A stretch of DNA of 64,000 nt, taken from the NCBI RefSeq assembly GCF_963678635.1, contig NC_087071.1, forward strand, positions 47,414,889-47,478,888. Direction: 5' to 3'. A program made the translations under genes and the position numbers. The notes under the pieces were generated by a model that worked only from the letters and a program-made list of their open reading frames with translations, was not told where the DNA came from and did not search any database. Positions 53,640 to 62,767 of this stretch are shown here, one piece after another (within the stretch, counting starts at the first letter, position 1; every line of letters starts with the position of its first letter). This DNA comes from Symsagittifera roscoffensis (taxonomy: Eukaryota; Xenacoelomorpha; Acoela; Convolutidae).

Positions 53640-55480
53640 TACATGCAATGAAACTATACTAGCAGACCAAACAGATTATGTTTGGGACCCTGAATGGTCT
53701 CATCAACCATTTATCAATATACCAACTAATATATCAAGTCAAACAATTACCACAATTCCCATCCATACAGAATTTGATAAAATAATCCCACTTAATTTTG
53801 ATGCAACACCTCTAAATTACAATTCATTATTCACTAGCAGAACAGGAAATAATAGTTTAACTTCTACATTAATTGACCAAGAAAAATTAAAGTGAACAAG
53901 AAATCTTACACAACAAGACATCCAAACTTCATCACACTTCGTAAGCGAAGAAATAATTGAAGCAATGCCAACAGCAGCACAACAAAGCATTTCACCTATT
54001 CGTCCTACACTCACGACTCCAAGAAATAAAAACTCAGTATTGCCACAAACAACTATGCAACCCACAATAAAACCTTCAGTTGTTCTAAAACACTCACAAA
54101 TAGACTACCAAGCATTTAGACGAACAACGAGACGTACATCTAAATAAAGCACGTGACAGAGAAATAATTTTTCAGATCATAATTACATTTTGTTTTGCAA
54201 AATCCAAACCAACAAAATCTCCAAATATGACCAATCAAAAATAATCACATTCACAAAATCAAAACATACCTCAACAGACTTCACAAACATTGTTTTTAAT
54301 GGTCAACCACGAACTACACAAGACCATAGCGAACGTTATCCATTTTTTCAACAAATTAAAAACACTGCAGACAAATACCATACTAGAAATCAACCACATT
54401 ATTCAGTAGATGAAGAATAGTATAATCAAAATCAACAACAATTTAAGACAAATTAACAATATTAAATTGGAACATTGATCAACCAAATCCTTTCTACCAA
54501 CCAGATCTTTTCGAACCAAAAACATAAAACAAACAGACTTGACATACAAGACATAACCCAACGTCATACAATAAAAATTTTCAATCATAAAGCCCCGTAA
54601 ATACACCGACCAAATTTACCACTCAACTTAATTGCAAAATGAAGTCCCATTACCATATTACCTACAACAACACGAATTAACGAAAACCCAACTTACCAAT
54701 TTTTCTCAAACACCAAATGCGCAGAATCACTACAAATGACTATGAATCCATACCTAATGAGTGAATCCCCTATATCATCCAATAAGCCACTGATGGTTTT
54801 CACAGGAACAGATCTTGAATACTCAGTAGAAGATTATTTGAATGCAGTCACAGCAATTTTGATTTTAATAATAAGACCTGAACTAAAAAATACATCACTC
54901 CATCAAAATTGGACACATAGCCGCACAGCTCCAATCCAAACCACACTTGATGCTGCAGCCCAAAAATGGTTTTCAGTTTTACCTATAGATATTAAATCAG
55001 GTTGGAAAAGATTCACGAGTATTTTTAAAACTGTTCGACTCTAAAAGAAGAGTTCTAGGTATTGAAATTACATAGAACTTACAATCATAGTGATGACTGC
55101 AACACCTACAATCTTAATGATGACTGTAACACCTCAATTACGAAAAATAGCAATAAAAAAGAGAGCATCACATCCATCTTCAATTCATGAACCCGATATA
55201 GACTTCAGAAAGCTAGTAGATAAACTAGAACAAGCCGCAATCACAATGAATTTGGAAGAAAGTGAAAATTTAAATTAAGAATATATAAACAACATTCAAA
55301 CCACTACTTCACAAATAAAAAATATCCATGATTCTGACCTTAGATTAGCTTAAAAAATCACTCAAATATGAAAAATCTACGAAAAAATCCAAGTTTTAAC
55401 GGCTAACCATTATTCAAAAAATGGTTTTACTATTGTCGTCAATACGGACACAGCATTGCTGAATGCAAAAAAAAAACAAG
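53640..55480 (+). pseudogene. gag: gag remnant of element C
   Basis: TDYVWDPEW-like block near 53,670, SPIRPTLTTPRN near 54,000, capsid 54,736-55,044 (VFTGTDLEYSVEDYLNAV, AAQKWFSVLP), and a zinc knuckle near 55,430 (YYCRQYGHSIAEC; its first Cys is changed to Phe). Many stops and deletions. The segment about 53,665-53,800 includes sequence that is deleted in element B. Confidence 0.65.
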
Positions 55481-56272
55481 ATAATCAGAACAAACCACAA
55501 AAACACAGAGAAACAAAAAAATCATTTTACCAATATAAGAAAAAAGACCAAAATTTACCAAACAAAAACGTTCATTGTAATAATAAATCAGGGAAACCAC
55601 TTCCTGATAATTATAATACCTCTAGACAACAACCTCCTTACAGATATAGCTATCGAGGCAGATCTCTCAATCAATCAATTTCAAAAAAATTCTCACATTT
55701 GATCAAACAGTTAAAACAATCAGTAGCGAAATAACTATTCAAGATCAAATTCAAACAGAAGTAACTATTCGAACTATCTTAGAATTAGTTCCCATTCAAA
55801 CCTTCGAAATAAATATTAATCAAACGATCGATCCAGAATTCGTCATACAATAGAAACCGAAATTATTCAAGCAATAGAAAAACAATCAAAATCAAAATAA
55901 CAGATCACGAGATTCTTCAAACAATAGATCAAATTATCATAGATCAAATTGAAAGAATTATCACAATAGATCACGTAACAATTCACACAATGAAAATTCA
56001 AACTATCCAAACCGACAAAGAAATTATTCCCAGACTTCTAAGTTATTGTGAAACTATGCAACACTTTTTCCCCCAATAGAAACTGCACATAGAGTAAGTA
56101 ATATTTTAAAACTATTAGATATATGTCAATCAACAATTCTTAACGTACAATTATTAATACATAATATAATAAAAAATGAAAAGCGAAACACAGACTATTT
56201 CACATAAAACCTCAGTTTAAACCATCATTTCAGATATCAAACTACACCACAGAGCAACAAAAATTTCTTACA

Positions 56273-57530
56273 ATGTTCAATGTTCATAACTCCCAAATTA
56301 TACAAGAATTTGTTCAACTAGCCGAATTACTACTGAAATACCCACTGATTTACGCCACATCTAAATTTGATGTTGGAAAAGTAAACTTACCACTACACTT
56401 ACCTTTGAAACCTGACGCAATTTCCTTAAAACAACCAGCAAGTGAAGTACCTACACTTGCAAGATAAAGTCATTAGATTACTAGACATACTAGAACAAAA
56501 TGCAGTTATTTCCCCAGTAGATAAAGACGAACAGTCCAAAAGGAAACACATTCAAAAACCCGTTATTATTTTAGCTAAAGAAGAATCATTAAAAACTGTT
56601 TTAGACCTCAATTCCCTTATTTACGGATCTGAATGTAATTGACTCGTAGAACCAACTCAAGTAATTTTCACAAAAATGAACGGTAAACACTTTACAACAG
56701 CTGAAATGAACAGCGCAAACAACCAAATGCCCCTAGATGAACAATCACGACGATCAACACAATTCGTTACTGGAAACCAACAATACGAATTTAATAGACT
56801 ATTCTATGGAATCTCCATAGAACCAGCAGCTTTCTCAGCATTTATGACTAATTTTTTTTGTTTACTCAATCTTAATAAAAATGCCATATTATATTTGGAC
56901 GATGTTTTCATACAATCACAGACAAAAAGCGAAATGTTCATTGTCTCAGAAAAAAATCACTGTTTACTACTTAAAGAAAAAATGAAAGCAGCCCCAGATG
57001 AAACACATTTTTTCTCACGCCTGTGAAATTCCCTGGACATATTATAGAAGGAAACACAATAACTCCATTAAAATCCCGCATAGATGCAATTCAAAAACTT
57101 CAACCTCCATCAAACAAAAAGAAAATACAAGAATTCTTTGAATGCTTTACTTCTTAAGTGATTACGAATATAAAATGCAACTGTTTTTAAAACCATTTTA
57201 TAAGATTCTTAGGCATCAAAACAACTTGGACAACAGAGCATCCAAACGATTTGAAGAAAAAAAAAACACTCCTCGCAGAACAAATAGTGAAAACAATTCC
57301 AAGTCGATACCATTCATTTTATGCTATGTGCGACGCCTCTAACTTTGGCATGGGGGCAGCATTATTACAATCACATAAGGGAACAAATAAAATGAATCTC
57401 ATTTCAGCAAATTCAAGACTATTTACACAAGCTGATCTCAGACTTTCTACACTTATGAGAGAATGCACAGCTTTAATATACACTCTCACAGAATATGAAT
57501 TTTCAATACTTGGATAAAAAGATCCAACAG
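56273..57530 (+). pseudogene. pol: pol remnant of element C: RT and RNase H
   Basis: RT fingers (56,273-56,640), palm (56,676-57,026 with RLFYGISIEPAAFSAFM and ILYLDDVFIQSQ) and RNase H (57,251-57,517, FYAMCDASNFGMGAAL, ECTALIYTLTEYEF) in three frames. YLDD is preserved, but frames are interrupted. Useful as an outgroup to see which breaks in A are new. Confidence 0.75.
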
Positions 57531-57837
57531 TTCTAATTACAAACCATAAGCCTATAATATTTTCTTTTTACACAAAAATGAAATTCAAACCATAGAGTTT
57601 ATAGATTTCAATTAGGTGGAATGAAATTTCCAAACTTACATATAGTATGGACAGCAGGAAAAAACCTTGCACTACCCGATACCACAAAAATTTAAGTTTT
57701 TCTTGCAAAAGACGAAAGCCCATCACGTTTAGAATGCAAATATGCAGTAAAAACTGACATTGACCAAGCACAAATAAATCACTTACAACACTTTCCACTA
57801 TATTTAGATTGTCAAATTAATCACTACGACCCAATTT

Positions 57838-58020
57838 GAATTAAACTTAGAATTTAGTTGTTCTCTTCCTGAAGACTAACTCGCATAAACCAATATACAC
57901 TAGATCTATTGAGATATAAGAGTAAGATTAAGATCGGTATAAGACTAAGAAGTTGCACGAATCTATCCGGCCAAAATAAGCTAGCGTGACGAACAGACGG
58001 TGTACCCTATCTGAAATGAC
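57838..58020 (+). repeat. Truncated 3' LTR of element C
   Basis: Matches the 3' half of the LTR (ACTAGATCTATTGAG, GTTGCACGAATCTATCCGG, GACGGTGTACCCTATC); the upstream half with the palindrome is deleted, joined to RNase H/linker sequence. Confidence 0.7.
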
Positions 58021-58975
58021 GCTTTGAGAATAGCCAAAAGTACTTAACTCATTTCATTCTCCATACCTCCCATCCCCTATTGAGTTTTGTTTGATTAAGG
58101 GATATTTTTCAACTGGTCGAAATGCTTTTGAATGGAAAAATTGATGATAAATACGACTAGCTTGTAAATTTATTCAGAGTCCAATACTTCGGCTTTTTCT
58201 CACTAACTTTAGAATACTCTCTTTTTCATCATTTTTAGTCCCCTTGATTTTTGGCGATTAGAAAGAGACCTAATTTCTAACAACACTGCTCGTATATAAG
58301 AGCGGAGCTTTGAATGTTCCGACTGCACTTTAAGATCAACCTAGAAGTTGATTGGTTGAAAAGTCGACGAAATAATAATAAAAAAGACGTCTCCGTCTCT
58401 CAATCGCAAGTTCGACGGTTCGAGGCCCATCATGATCCGTGCTCGTTGCTTGAGGGTGAAGCAACATTGCCCAGCCAACAAAATTGCATTTAGCTCATAC
58501 GCAGAGGCAACAGCGGTTCTCCGTGATGACCTATACAGCACGTATGATGGTCCTTTTCCTCGTGGATAAATGGTCTTAAAGAAAATCTGGAACGGATGAA
58601 TCCGTTGCTTACACTTGTACTAAAAACGCAATATATCGAAAGTTTTTAGCTAGCAAGGTGAAGGTACGGTGTTCCCTTTGACATCGTCAGTCGTGTAACT
58701 GACCCTACTGATACTTTGTGAAGAGGACCTCTCACATGACCTCTAGACTCAGCTGTACTAGAGCTTGACCAATTTCAGATGTAATAATTGTACCAAGTGA
58801 AAGTTCTCGGATCAAAAAACTACCTTAAAGGCCAAAAAACAGCTTCGCTCATTAGAGTAATTCAGTCTCGACTAATGAGAGATAACAGAAACAGATACTC
58901 CTTAGACATATTTTATAGCCTTAGACTTGCTGCAATCCGCAGAACCCAAAACTAGTTATAATTCTTTTTGTTCAG

Positions 58976-59180
58976 GTGTGCTTAATAGAACGCATAAAGC
59001 GGAAGTATTGCAGCAAATCACGGTTACGGAGAAACAAAATCCAGGAAGCTGTGGGGGTATGAATGACTTCAATGCAGAAGAGCATGTGTGTTCTGATCAG
59101 GGGGGTTGGAGCAGTGGAAGTGGTCGAATGTGCCCTGGGGATAGTGGATCCCCCCTCTTTATCCAATGGAGTGGACCAGA
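58976..59180 (+). CDS. Trypsin-like serine protease, exon 4 (catalytic Ser)
   Basis: Acceptor TTCAG; two bases complete a Gly codon, then VLNRTHKAEVLQQITVTE, a Cys-containing stretch, and RMCPGDSGSPLFIQW with the catalytic Ser. It reads open to a stop at 59281-59283, but the end (MFFFHIKCVFFHKK) is probably intron; the donor is unclear. The usual last ~45 residues (the YTRV..W helix of S1 proteases) are not found before element B, so the last exon is lost or lies beyond the window. Confidence 0.75.
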
Positions 59181-59283
59181 GGGGATGTTTTTTTTTCACA
59201 TAAAGTGTGTTTTTTTTCACAAAAAAGTCAATACTCAGCCGATTTTTCTCAACTTTTTTCTGTTTTTTTCTTCTAAAACTTAA

Positions 59284-59953
59284 AACCAAAAAATTAAATT
59301 ATAACATATTATATAAAAGTGAATGCTTGTAGCTTTTCGTCAAACCTTCACATTCTGCCATAATAGACAAAGTAGTTATAAGGACCTGTTTGGTAACCCA
59401 CATGCCCTTCATGGATTTCCAGTCAGTATCTTCCAAACATGACAAACAGAGGTTATAATTCCACTCCTAGCCAGAGTCAGAATCAGAGTTAGAAAGAAAG
59501 ACGACAAAGAAAAGGGGAGCCAAACAAGGGCAGACATTTTTTCTATCTAGGAGACATATTGAAAAGATTCGCTTGAGTGGTACTTTTCTATAAACAATAA
59601 AATGCAGTTTGGTTTTGAGTACTTGTTCAGCTTGTTATTTTGTGTTTGCTTAGAAACACATAGTCCTAATGATGACTTTCTTGTAAGAACATCATAAAGA
59701 CATTGCATAAATCAGTATGGAATCTGTATGCTTAGATTAAGTGGAAAAAAAGTACAAGTTGATTACCCGAGCAGACCAAAATTTCTAATCATATATTTTT
59801 CATGCAAGAATTTTGTACAATTTAATAAGCCAAAAAATTTGATCGAAACACTTATGATAAGCTGTTTTTCGCTAAGAAAAAGTGTATGACTAGCATATAC
59901 CATAGACTGAAATACAGATAAGTTTTGGGGCCTGCTTTGAAATTCTGTGTTCT
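59284..59953. other. Gene-free stretch before element B
   Basis: AT-rich, no frames or repeats recognised. May be the next intron of the protease gene. Confidence 0.35.
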
Positions 59954-60363
59954 TGGAACCTGATCTAAACTACATTTTATGATTGGATAAATTAGATATT
60001 TTACCAATGTAAAGTATTTAATATTAACCAATCATGATCCATCTAACTAACAATCCACTTATTTGTAAGTGCTGAAATTACTTGTAATTTCAGCACCAGA
60101 GAGATTTGAATTTAACTTAGAAATTAGTTGAACTCTCCCGAGTACTTCAGCAGCCACAATAAACCAGTATACCCTAGATCTATTGAGCCTAGCAGAGACT
60201 AGTTAAACAACCTGAGACTAGATAGTATAAGAGTAAGATTAGGATCGGTATTAGACTAAGAAGTTGCACGAATCTATCCGGCCGAAAATAAGATAGCGTG
60301 ACGAGCAGACGGTGTACCCTATCCGAAATTACTCTATGAGTTATACCCATCGGTCCTAACTCA
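59954..60363 (+). repeat. 5' LTR of element B
   Basis: 410 bp, TG...CA. ATTGG and CCAAT words near 59,990 and 60,035, palindrome at 60069-60096, AATAAA at 60158-60163. Probably the promoter and polyadenylation control of the element. Confidence 0.88.
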
Positions 60364-60684
60364 TCTGGTGCGACCATAAGTCTCGAACAAGACCTTAATA
60401 GCTTAGCATTAACCAATAATAGATTAGAATTTAGACAAAACATTTACAAAATGTTATACGACAATAATTTAATCGAAATGTCTCTACGACTCAATAGATC
60501 AGAGCCAATATTCCGAACGATAACAGAACTACCCGGAATTGGAAGAAGACCTCGAACCAGAGACGACATACGACAAAGCAGAAACTTACCATATAGTTAT
60601 ATGATAGTTCGGCAAAAGCCAGAACAAACTTTTGTATTTAGAATACTACTAGCAATGAATTTAGATTTTCATTTGCAAACATAA
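60340..60684 (+). CDS. Leader ORF of element B
   Basis: Open from a TGA inside the LTR (60,337-60,339) to TAA 60684; the first ATG at 60451 gives 77 aa. It contains EQDLNSLALTNNRLEFRQN (heptad-like), GIGRRPRTRDDIRQSRNLP (basic) and FRILLAMNLDFHLQT. Shared with A and C. It may be a genuine leader peptide or the fossil first part of gag; a spliced start in the LTR is possible. Confidence 0.55.
   Translation, partial: VIPIGPNSSGATISLEQDLNSLALTNNRLEFRQNIYKMLYDNNLIEMSLRLNRSEPIFRTITELPGIGRRPRTRDDIRQSRNLPYSYMIVRQKPEQTFVFRILLAMNLDFHLQT
60366..60383 (+). other. Primer-binding site of element B
   Basis: TGGTGCGACCATAAGTCT, two bases after the LTR; identical to element A. It also lies within the leader ORF (codons for SGATISL). 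Confidence 0.6.
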
Positions 60685-61611
60685 AATTTTGAAGTCAATC
60701 TTCAAAATCATTTCAGGCGCTAAACAAAATTATTAATATACAATAACGATTGATAAAAAGATCTCAGATCGTTTTCCTAAATTCTGCAGTAATATACAAA
60801 ACATGTGTGAAAAATATTTATTGAAAAATCAAAATAAAAATTAGTAGCATGACAATAAATGGTTAGTAATTATAAATCATCCTGTTGTTCCAGCTTCATC
60901 GCCTAAACATAACAGCAAACATAAGCTCACTAATATCATAAAAATACTAAATCTATTCTTTACACAAATTTAAAACATTTTAAACTTAAATTCACTTAAT
61001 TTTAAAATCAGATCATCAAGGCTTATCCTTGGATCTTAAATCATTTTCTATTTAATTAAATTTAAAACTTGATCATCAAGGCCTATCCTTGGATCAAAAA
61101 GAACAACTTTGTTCTCCCCCACCCACTTAACGAGTGTCTAACGACCTCAAACGTCGATTCACTATCCAACCCTTTCTAAAAACCCAGGACTAATAGAAAT
61201 TTTTGAACAAAACTAATCATTCAAATTAGGATAAACAGTGAAGAACTTCGGTTATTCATCCTTCACTTGATCCCCCCTCTTACCAGACCCAGGATAAATC
61301 TTAAACTTAGTAAGTTTAAAATAGTATCTAACGAACTACTCGCGTTCTAATTATACCTGAACCTTGTGGATCGATTTACTATCCTCCAACCCTGAACACA
61401 ATCACTACCCTTAAGTAAGATTAAGTAAGTCAACACCTTAGCTTATACTATCCACGAGAAAGTATAAAATCATTCTTCGGAATCGATATACTTTTCTGCC
61501 CAACCCTGAACAAATAGACCCAGGTTAGGCTAACAAAAAAATCGTAAGGACTAACAGTTTAAGCAATTAGAAATCATTTAACAACCTTTTGCATCCGTCA
61601 TCCTAAACCTT
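60685..61611 (+). promoter_or_regulatory. Structured leader of element B
   Basis: Hairpins: 61011-61035 and 61071-61095 (GATC-AT-CAAGG paired with CCTTGGATC), 61101-61114 (GAACAA/TTGTTC), 61237-61267 (AGTGAAG/CTTCACT), 61457-61497 (AGAAAGTATA paired with TATACTTTTCT and an inner ATTC-TTCG-GAAT tetraloop). Candidate major splice donor GTAAGT at 61425-61430. Confidence 0.6.
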
Positions 61612-62079
61612 ATGTCATTTAAAAACCTAGGAAATAAACAAACAATCGTTTTACACAATTGTGAAATAGATAACAAAAAATACGACCTTGTAATCACACC
61701 TCATACACAAACAGTTGGATACATTAGAACAAAACGACAAACATTAAAGAGAAAAATAATAACTAAACAAAGACAAATAACACGAAAAAGATTTTCAAAA
61801 AATCGAAACGCATTTTCAGAATCAGAAACCAACAGTTTAGACGAACTTTATAAACTAAAAGAATCAATAGATAAAAATTGCCCAATTCACGATCAATTAT
61901 ATTTCTCTGACTCAGAAACAACTTCAAATTCATCAAAAAGAGGAAAAAGAAGAATAAAAAAGCAGTATAAACACAAACCAGTACATTTATACAATTGGAA
62001 TCAACCAATTAGACACATTGATAATTACATATTAACAGTCATCGAACGAAAAAATGAGCTCAACGCACACCCCAGGTGA
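61612..62079 (+). CDS. ORF1: small basic protein overlapping the gag start
   Basis: 155 codons from ATG 61612. N-terminal half beta-rich (VLHNCEIDNKKYDLVITPH), then a strongly basic stretch KRQTLKRKIITKQRQITRKR, an acidic/Ser stretch (FSDSETTSNSSKRG), and a second basic cluster RRIKKQYKHK. It looks like a nucleic-acid binding or nuclear-targeted protein. It overlaps gag by 26 nt in another frame. Broken in A, degenerate in C. No family recognised. Confidence 0.6.
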   Translation: MSFKNLGNKQTIVLHNCEIDNKKYDLVITPHTQTVGYIRTKRQTLKRKIITKQRQITRKRFSKNRNAFSESETNSLDELYKLKESIDKNCPIHDQLYFSDSETTSNSSKRGKRRIKKQYKHKPVHLYNWNQPIRHIDNYILTVIERKNELNAHPR

Positions 62080-62767
62080 AGAAAGTCCAGATGATGATGA
62101 TATTTTCCCCTTTATCGTAGATGCAACCACTGATAGAGGACAGCATATATTCTGCAAAAATTTACTCTTAAATTTGTTTGAACCCGGAATCAGTCCATGT
62201 AAAACAGAGTTCCCAGATGTAAAAATCAAAAGACAAATTATCGATCACTATCTAAAAGATATATGTAACCTAACACAACAATACGGAATCTACTCCATAG
62301 AATTCAGCTCACCAAACCAGAATCACAGTAAATATATAATTCAAACAGACGACCTTGATTTAGAATTCTCAAAAGTATTCTCAGAATATATAAAAAGCAT
62401 CCAATATCATAACTCACAAAGAGCAAACTCCATATTCACCAATGAAGTTTTTGCGATAATATATAGTTATATCTCGATATTAGAAAACGAAATCCAGATA
62501 CAAAATGTCTCACCGACAGAAACATCTAAACATATAAGAGTACGACATGAAATCACACTACTCTCTAGTTTTCTAAATATAATTAAAGAAAATTTCACGA
62601 AAGATGAAGTTTCACAACATACAAAACACGACTTACAAAAAATCTTGGCATGGTTCATAATAGATTATTTCACACATAATATTGATTTAATTTCACAAGC
62701 AAGAAAAAATTTTAGACCCCAAAACTCAAACGATGATACTGCCATCACAGAACAATCAGACCATTGA
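62054..62767 (+). CDS. gag: gag N-terminal part, element B
   Basis: 237 codons, MSSTHTPGEESPDDDD start as in A. Ends at TGA 62765-62767 because ~120 bases present in A (the YVWDPEWCHYAF region) are missing directly before it. The rest is intact, and the codon that is a stop in A (40045) is sense here. Confidence 0.7.
   Translation: MSSTHTPGEESPDDDDIFPFIVDATTDRGQHIFCKNLLLNLFEPGISPCKTEFPDVKIKRQIIDHYLKDICNLTQQYGIYSIEFSSPNQNHSKYIIQTDDLDLEFSKVFSEYIKSIQYHNSQRANSIFTNEVFAIIYSYISILENEIQIQNVSPTETSKHIRVRHEITLLSSFLNIIKENFTKDEVSQHTKHDLQKILAWFIIDYFTHNIDLISQARKNFRPQNSNDDTAITEQSDH

Larger units (their letters stand above)
51336..58020 (+). mobile_element. Element C: old, internally deleted copy of the A/B family in protease intron 3
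   Basis: Starts with a diverged LTR (51336-~51672, TGGAATCAG), followed by leader ORF remnants, leader hairpins, an ORF1 relic, gag, RT and RNase H pieces in order, then jumps directly to a partial LTR (57838-58020). Integrase, ORF-U, env and ORF-X are missing. The primer-binding site and the LTR end are also deleted. Frames have many stops. It lies in the same orientation as the host gene. Confidence 0.8.
50365..58975 (+). other. Intron 3 of the protease gene (8.6 kb)
   Basis: From the GTAATA donor to the acceptor TTTGTTCAG (58,967-58,975). It contains element C and otherwise AT-rich DNA (50,400-51,330 and 58,020-58,975) without genes. A pol III B-box-like word (GGTTCGAGGCC) occurs at about 58,419. 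Confidence 0.6.

Noticed and set aside
3155-58440. Isolated pol III B-box-like words GGTTCGA at about 3171, 45,772 and 58,419
   Set aside because: Each has a good B box but no clear A box or cloverleaf; the flanks of the three sites do not resemble each other enough to call a SINE family.
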